From Treponema sp. UBA4873 (lineage in GTDB: Bacteria > Spirochaetota > Spirochaetia > Treponematales > Treponemataceae), in contig DHDP01000020.1 in NCBI GenBank assembly GCA_002399405.1, positions 99,043-163,042 of the forward strand: a stretch of DNA of 64,000 nt. The letters run 5' to 3'. Position 1 is the first letter of the stretch. Each line of letters begins with the position of its first letter. The position numbers and the translations under genes were made by a program. Below, piece by piece: positions 59,265 through 64,000 of the stretch. The notes under the pieces are model-generated. The model ran no database searches. It was not told the DNA's origin and worked only from the letters and a program-made list of their open reading frames with translations.

Positions 59265-61335
59265 AATCAACTTCCATCGTCCCTGTTTTCAAACTGCTCC
59301 AATCTCCGCCGAGCGTGCCCCCGACGGCAACGTTCATAAGAATATAAAAATTATTATTGAACGTACCGTCAGGATTATTATATGTGAGCAGGCATTTGCC
59401 GTCCACGTACCACTTGATGTATGTGCTCTGCCAGTCGACTGCATATGTATGCCATTCGGTGTCGACGTTGTAAACGGGACTGCCGTTCGTCGCGACAGGA
59501 TTTCCGCCGTATCCTGCCGGACAGTGCGCCGTGCCGAATACCTGATTATCCCAGAAATTAGTCGAATACTCCATGACATCGAGTTCACCGCACGCCGGCC
59601 AAGAACCGCCTGATTTGAGGCTTGAGCCGAGGAGCCAGAGCGCGGGCCACGTTCCGCGCTGAGTCGGAAGCTTTGCGCGGAATTCGATATACCCATGGGT
59701 AAAGTCCTTCGTTCCGTTCGTAATCATACGCGCGCTCGTGACGGAGCCGTCATCCGCAACGATTGCTTTTATTTTCAAAGTACCGTTGCTTACATACGCG
59801 TTCGGATGATTTGTTTCCGTACTTTCAGTGTATACTTCCGCCTCGCTGTTCCCCCAGCCGTCATTGCCGGGGCCGGTACCTGTATCGTAGTTCCACTTTG
59901 CAGAATCAGGGCAGACTTCCGCGTCCGTCGTCGATTCGTTAAACTCGTCGTTCCATACAAGCGTTCTGCTGCCTGCGTCAAAAGCGGGATCATATGTAAT
60001 GTTTCCCGCAATATCGACGCTCTTACCGTCTGCATCAAGAAAATCGATCTCGGTAATTTTGACCGTATCGTTCAAATCAACCGACGCGCCTGCCGCGCCG
60101 TTGCCGAATGCAACGAGTGCGAGCGCCGTCGATATCGTATTCGTGCGGGCAGCCGCAGTCACAGGTACGCGGATTTCAGTCCAGTCCGTAATATCGCTCA
60201 CGTGTGTCGATGTATCACCAATATAATAATTTGTCAGATTAACCGCACCGTTCGAAGGATAGTCGCCGAGGTCGTGCCCGTTGTCCTGAATCATGATTTT
60301 CAAATCAGACGGCAGTATATCGGTCGATTTGATTTTGAATTTAATATTCGCAACATTCCTCAAATCATAATAACTGCCGGCCAGTGCATTAACCGGAACC
60401 TGCGCGAGCGCGGCACCTTTCCATACGTTTCCTGTTTTCGCAGTAAACGTCGCAATCTCGTCCGCGACCCCGACATAGGATGCCTCCCATCTGCCCAGAT
60501 ACATTTTTTTCTGATCGAGGCACGCTGTCTCCCATGTATGTGCGGAATTAAGAAATAAACCTTTCGACTGATATGTCTCCGCAGGGGCCGCTTCATAGCT
60601 GATTTTTCCGATGACGCTCGTAACATTTCCCGATGCATCGAGAAAACCGATTTGTTTTATCTGAACAGTATCACCGCTCGAAACTCCGCTTTCATTATAA
60701 AACGTCACGGCGAGCGCCGTACTTACCGTCGAAATCCTGTCAGCCGACGCGACAGGGATACTTACTTTCGTCCAGTCGGTGATTGTTCCCGCCCCGTATG
60801 AGCTCAGCGGCTTCTGACTGAAATCAGCCATATCGGAACCTCTGCTCTGAAGCAGCACGCGTATGTGATCTGCCGTAATGTCAGCCGATTTTACGCAGAA
60901 CGTAATCGACGCTACATCCGTAAAATCGTAATAGCTGCCGGAAGACGTATTGTACGGCACTTCGCAGAGCGAAACACCGCGCCAGGCGTTATCCTTATTA
61001 ATTGTTATTGTTGCAACATTGTCGCCGTCGACACCTACGGAGGCGCTTTCCCACGTGTTGATTAATGCGCTCGCTTTTGCACCCCTGCTCATAAGCCCGT
61101 ACGTCGTCCACGTCATTGCCGTATCAAGATAGAGACCGGACGTACCGTAATTATCGGTAAGTGTATCGTCCCCTCCGGAATCATCCGAAGTGTCGCTGCC
61201 TCCCGGTTCTTCGTTGGCCGCACCGTCGGAATCGGAAGATACATCTATCCTGCATGACACACCCCATAACAAGGGAAGTAAAAGTAAAACACAGATACCG
61301 AACATTTTCGGAACACGATAAAAAAACTTTTTCAT
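59245..61335 (-). CDS. Lipoprotein GH16 beta-glucanase (laminarinase type) with two N-terminal modules
   Basis: A 696-residue lipoprotein (signal peptide ending GVSC, then Asp/Ser linker). Two related modules of about 185 residues lie at about 67-250 and 257-450 (GLYLDTAMTW and GLFLNSAHTW starts). The GH16 domain follows, with the catalytic motif GELDVMEYS (Glu584 nucleophile, Glu589 acid/base) and the end GTMEVDYVRIYN. GH16 enzymes of this kind cut laminarin or mixed-linkage beta-glucan. AAGGAG precedes the ATG. Confidence 0.88.
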   Translation of the reverse strand: MKKFFYRVPKMFGICVLLLLPLLWGVSCRIDVSSDSDGAANEEPGGSDTSDDSGGDDTLTDNYGTSGLYLDTAMTWTTYGLMSRGAKASALINTWESASVGVDGDNVATITINKDNAWRGVSLCEVPYNTSSGSYYDFTDVASITFCVKSADITADHIRVLLQSRGSDMADFSQKPLSSYGAGTITDWTKVSIPVASADRISTVSTALAVTFYNESGVSSGDTVQIKQIGFLDASGNVTSVIGKISYEAAPAETYQSKGLFLNSAHTWETACLDQKKMYLGRWEASYVGVADEIATFTAKTGNVWKGAALAQVPVNALAGSYYDLRNVANIKFKIKSTDILPSDLKIMIQDNGHDLGDYPSNGAVNLTNYYIGDTSTHVSDITDWTEIRVPVTAAARTNTISTALALVAFGNGAAGASVDLNDTVKITEIDFLDADGKSVDIAGNITYDPAFDAGSRTLVWNDEFNESTTDAEVCPDSAKWNYDTGTGPGNDGWGNSEAEVYTESTETNHPNAYVSNGTLKIKAIVADDGSVTSARMITNGTKDFTHGYIEFRAKLPTQRGTWPALWLLGSSLKSGGSWPACGELDVMEYSTNFWDNQVFGTAHCPAGYGGNPVATNGSPVYNVDTEWHTYAVDWQSTYIKWYVDGKCLLTYNNPDGTFNNNFYILMNVAVGGTLGGDWSSLKTGTMEVDYVRIYN

Positions 61336-61432
61336 TGCCAGCTCCTTTTTCGTAACACTTAAATATTATCTTGAAACATTCTATTTAAAATCGAAAGTAA
61401 GTTTTTTTCGGAACACTCTGCTTTTTTCAGAT

Positions 61433-61466
61433 AAAAAAGCAGATACACCTCATCCGGTGTATCTGC
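61433..61466 (-). terminator. Rho-independent terminator between the two GH16 genes
   Basis: On the minus strand GCAGATACACC pairs with GGTGTATCTGC (11 bp), followed by six T. Confidence 0.88.
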
Positions 61467-61497
61467 AAAATAAGGAGCACACTTATTAAATTATTGT

Positions 61498-62346
61498 TTA
61501 CTGATATATGCGCACGTAATCAACTTCCATCGTGGCGCTTTTTAAGTCGTCAGGAATAGTTCCGCCGACTGTTCCTCCCATTGCAAGGTTCAGCAGAATA
61601 TAAAATTTTCCGTCGCTGTACGGCCAGTCGTCACTCGTCATCGAATCTGTCCGTACATAGGGCGTGCCGGCGAGTTTTCCGTCGTAATATGCGGCAATGC
61701 TTGTCGCAGACCATTTCACCGAATACGTGTGAAATTCGTCAGCAAAAGAAGCATCAGTCTGATCTCCTATATGGACACAATCGTCACCGGAATGATTCTT
61801 CGCATGCAACGAACTTAATATATGTCCTATGCCCCACGATGCAGGTGCATGTTCCATAATGTCAATCTCACCGGTATCGGGCCATCCCTTCTTTTCAGGG
61901 AGCAGCCAGAATGCGGGCCACGTGCCTTCCCCGGAAGGTACTTTGATGCGGGCCTCAATTACTCCGTGCTTTAGTGAAACCGTGCTGTTCAAGCGCGCAC
62001 TCGTCCATGTTCCGCCGGAATTAAGCGCGGTTATTTTAAGCGTGCCGTCGCTGACATATCCGTTTGCGTCGCTTGCACGGTATGTTTGTTTTTCACCGTT
62101 TCCCCATCCGTTTCCGACCGGGTCTTCTGTCTCGTACGTCCATTTTCCCGATGCATCGGCTGATTTTGTTCCGTCTGTATTGAATTCATCGGACCATACT
62201 AATTTCAAACCGTCTGTGTCGGCAGAAGTCTCTGAAGAGTCGCCCGAACCGGATGGCGACTGGCTGCATGACAAAGTGCAGAAAAGAGCCGCCGAAATCA
62301 GACAAACCGCTGCTGCCGATATAATTCTGCAGGATAATATTTTCAT
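61498..62346 (-). CDS. Lipoprotein GH16 beta-glucanase, short form
   Basis: A 282-residue lipoprotein (signal peptide ending TLSC). The GH16 domain has GEIDIMEHAPA (Glu160 nucleophile, Glu165 acid/base), VWSDEFNTDGTK and the end ATMEVDYVRIYQ, like the large GH16 protein but without modules. AAGGG precedes the ATG. It lies 22 bases after the preceding lipoprotein gene and is probably cotranscribed with it. Confidence 0.9.
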   Translation of the reverse strand: MKILSCRIISAAAVCLISAALFCTLSCSQSPSGSGDSSETSADTDGLKLVWSDEFNTDGTKSADASGKWTYETEDPVGNGWGNGEKQTYRASDANGYVSDGTLKITALNSGGTWTSARLNSTVSLKHGVIEARIKVPSGEGTWPAFWLLPEKKGWPDTGEIDIMEHAPASWGIGHILSSLHAKNHSGDDCVHIGDQTDASFADEFHTYSVKWSATSIAAYYDGKLAGTPYVRTDSMTSDDWPYSDGKFYILLNLAMGGTVGGTIPDDLKSATMEVDYVRIYQ

Positions 62347-62368
62347 ATTTCACTCACCCTTAATCTCA

Positions 62369-63184
62369 TCATATTTTATACGGCGCAACATTTTCGCCTG
62401 CCGAATCAAGCCATTCAACATCCTTTACTTCGACCCATGATTTGTCGGGAATTCCGTCTATAGTTGCAATAGTAAAAACGGAACTGTACACAAAGTTTGC
62501 CGCTCCGTTCGGACTGATCGGCACGGTACATTCAGTCCATGAACTTGAATTATAACCGGAGCAGCGACTTGCCATCGTATTATCTTTACCGTCAGCAGGA
62601 AGTTTTCCCCCGGAGGAAACAGGAGCACCGACTACAAATTTATCACTGCCAAGATTTAATATAGCCGCGACATACAGACTTGACGCCGGGACAGTACCAC
62701 GTATTTTGAATTTTATCTGAGTAAAGCCGGCTCCGTTAATGTCGGCGGCAGCGCCGTAATTCGAACCGCCTGCAAGATTACAGCCGAAATACGTTGCGCC
62801 GCATGCGCGTTTCTGGGTGATAATATGATATCCGCCGTCCGTACCTTTACTTAAAGCAGCGGTCAGACCTTCATCTATATCAGTAGTCGTTGAATCATCC
62901 CAATCAAGATCGTAACAATACCAGACGCCGACACTGAAATCAGTCGTACAGTATTTTTTAAAACCAATCGTATCGCCGCCGTTTACCATGTCAAGCTTTC
63001 CGTTTGTAGCGGAGGCCGAAGAATCAGTTTTTGTCGTCGTTCCGATTTCACTTGAATCATCACCGTCCGATGAATTACCGGTACCGGAATCCGGTGAATC
63101 AGAACTGACGGTTGCCTGACATCCCGTCGCAGCCAAGAGTAATGCACAAATTACAAACATTGCTGAAACAAATCTTTTTTTCAT
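62369..63184 (-). CDS. Lipoprotein with carbohydrate-binding-like module
   Basis: A 271-residue lipoprotein (signal peptide ending AATGC, then a long Ser/Asp/Gly linker). The module has GAGFTQIKFKIRGTV and ends WVEVKDVEWLDSAGENVAPYKI, like the lipoprotein at 55691-56341. It is the first gene of the glucan locus. No strong SD is seen. A palindrome ATGA-TAAAAATTG-TCAT (in the leader near 63205) could be an operator. Confidence 0.7.
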   Translation of the reverse strand: MKKRFVSAMFVICALLLAATGCQATVSSDSPDSGTGNSSDGDDSSEIGTTTKTDSSASATNGKLDMVNGGDTIGFKKYCTTDFSVGVWYCYDLDWDDSTTTDIDEGLTAALSKGTDGGYHIITQKRACGATYFGCNLAGGSNYGAAADINGAGFTQIKFKIRGTVPASSLYVAAILNLGSDKFVVGAPVSSGGKLPADGKDNTMASRCSGYNSSSWTECTVPISPNGAANFVYSSVFTIATIDGIPDKSWVEVKDVEWLDSAGENVAPYKI

Positions 63185-63326
63185 AGTGTAACGGAACGCG
63201 GAAAATGATAAAAATTGTCATTTAATTTGATAAAATATCTTGTTTTTTAGTGTTTTTAACTGTTTTTTCTTGCAGAAAATGACTATTATAATATGATTAA
63301 TATAAGATATAGTCTGATATCGTTCA

Positions 63327-63350
63327 GCCGCAGCCCGAACAGGCTGCGGC
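63327..63350. terminator. Strong GC hairpin before the recombinase gene end
   Basis: GCCGCAGCC (63327-63335) pairs with GGCTGCGGC (63342-63350). The T-rich side is on the plus strand, with no plus-strand gene upstream, so its direction is unclear. The rest of 63185-63326 is AT-rich, with one TATAAT-like box on the minus strand. Confidence 0.5.
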
Positions 63351-63358
63351 GCTTTTAT

Positions 63359-63958
63359 TTAACAAAGGTTGTTTCGTTCGATGAATTTATTCATGGTGAG
63401 CCATGTTACATTAAATTCTAACGATAAATGTCGTTTTGAAATTCCTTCCTTCAGCTGCTTTTTTATATAGTCCTCTTTTCCCGTTAGTTTATAATGTGAC
63501 GGGATTCTACCCTTGTATCTGCCGACATGCTTGCCTTCCGCTTTAACCCGTGCCAGAGCTTCTTTTGTCCGCTGTGAAATCAGGTTACGCTCAATTTCTG
63601 CCGATAGTCCAAATGCAAAGGCAAGAACTTTTGACTCGATATCATCGCCTAGCCGGTAATTATCTTTTATCGTCCATACTTTTGCACCCCGTTCCATAAG
63701 TAAATTGAGAATCGACATAATCATGAACAGACTACGCCCCAGTCTCGATAACTCAGAACAAATTATCAAATCTCCCTGCTTTACTTTATGCAGTAAAGTG
63801 CCAAGCTGTCGCTTGTCAGGCTCTTTCGTTCCGCTGATTGTTTCCTCGATCCAACAGTCGATTGATAAGTTGTTTTTCTTGCAAAACTGTTCAATTTCAA
63901 ACCGCTGATTTTCAACGGTTTGTTTGTCTGTACTGACTCGTATATATCCATATATCAT
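63359..63958 (-). CDS. Serine recombinase (resolvase/DNA invertase, Mpi-like)
   Basis: A 199-residue site-specific recombinase. The catalytic serine is Ser9 in YIRVSTDKQ. Other resolvase landmarks are ICSELSRLGRS and AFGLSAEIERNLISQRTKEAL. A C-terminal helix-turn-helix is visible (ISKRHLSLEFNVTWLTMNKFIER). It resembles the master DNA invertases that flip promoters. No pair of matching inverted sites was found in the 42 bases that remain. The base use is more AT-rich than its neighbours, a sign of transfer. Confidence 0.88.
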   Translation of the reverse strand: MIYGYIRVSTDKQTVENQRFEIEQFCKKNNLSIDCWIEETISGTKEPDKRQLGTLLHKVKQGDLIICSELSRLGRSLFMIMSILNLLMERGAKVWTIKDNYRLGDDIESKVLAFAFGLSAEIERNLISQRTKEALARVKAEGKHVGRYKGRIPSHYKLTGKEDYIKKQLKEGISKRHLSLEFNVTWLTMNKFIERNNLC

Positions 63959-64000
63959 TATTGAAATATACTATAAATAAACCGAGCGGTTTTAAAATAC

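Noticed and set aside
59695..60558. A plus-strand frame of 287 codons opposite the GH16 gene
   Set aside because: Antisense artefact of a GC-biased coding region; rich in Arg, Cys and Val with no domain.
63327..63350. GC hairpin as a recombination site of the nearby recombinase
   Set aside because: Only one copy is present and it looks like an ordinary terminator stem.

Overview
The window looks like part of a spirochaete chromosome, most likely a Treponema-type bacterium of roughly 50% GC. Supporting signs are a TmpC/PnrA-type (BMP) purine-nucleoside lipoprotein with its ABC transporter, many lipoproteins, a TPR protein with a nuclease-fold tail like those known from treponemes, and HPr/EI-rich PTS loci. 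The species assignment is inference. I saw no rRNA, tRNA or CRISPR array.

Layout. (1) 1-7742, minus strand: an ascorbate-type (ula/sga) PTS operon, ulaG - unknown repeat protein - IIC - IIB - HAD phosphatase - IIA - HPr - Enzyme I. It has a near-consensus promoter and a DeoR-type regulator just upstream. The EI gene runs off the left edge. (2) 7836-8691: a TSUP permease. (3) 8785-13280, plus strand: three exported hydrolases (EstA-like esterase, metallo-beta-lactamase-fold protein, type-B carboxylesterase). The first is preceded by a BglG/LicT-type RAT-terminator leader. (4) 13515-21039: a beta-glucoside PTS operon with the same leader: IIBCA, GH1 6-phospho-beta-glucosidase, BglG antiterminator (non-canonical start codon), HPr, EI, lone IIB, HAD phosphatase. 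(5) 21062-30516: HD-domain protein, AlbA_2/ATPase regulator behind a tandem repeat, adenine deaminase, ArsC-family protein, a third EI, Der, a MerR regulator and an Rsm22-like methyltransferase. (6) 30536-35575: BMP-family nucleoside ABC transporter with perfect palindromic hairpins around it. (7) 35608-43658: HExxH protein, exported unknown, RsmG; then on the minus strand TPR/Mrr-fold protein, aminotransferase, Lrp regulator and lipoprotein; then hisG and hisB. (8) 43710-48392: SGNH hydrolase, a trypsin-like protease with a beta-barrel-like C-terminus, a lipoprotein, two exported paralogs, and a 125-bp tandem duplication. (9) 48386-53520: acyl-CoA ligase and a YesMN-type two-component system. 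(10) 53541-63184: a beta-1,3-glucan locus of lipoproteins (two GH16, one GH128 with CBM6-like tail, and three module or Ig-like lipoproteins), interrupted by a decayed Rpn-type nuclease gene. (11) 63359-63958: a serine recombinase at the right edge.

How the parts may fit. Surface GH16/GH128 enzymes would cut beta-1,3-glucan, and the beta-glucoside PTS plus GH1 would take up and split short products. The YesMN pair downstream of the glucan genes is a plausible sensor. Both PTS operons carry their own HPr and EI, and a third EI stands alone, so phosphate flow is locally duplicated. The RAT leaders suggest that one antiterminator may control both the PTS operon and the esterase gene. These links are inference from gene order and sequence signals.
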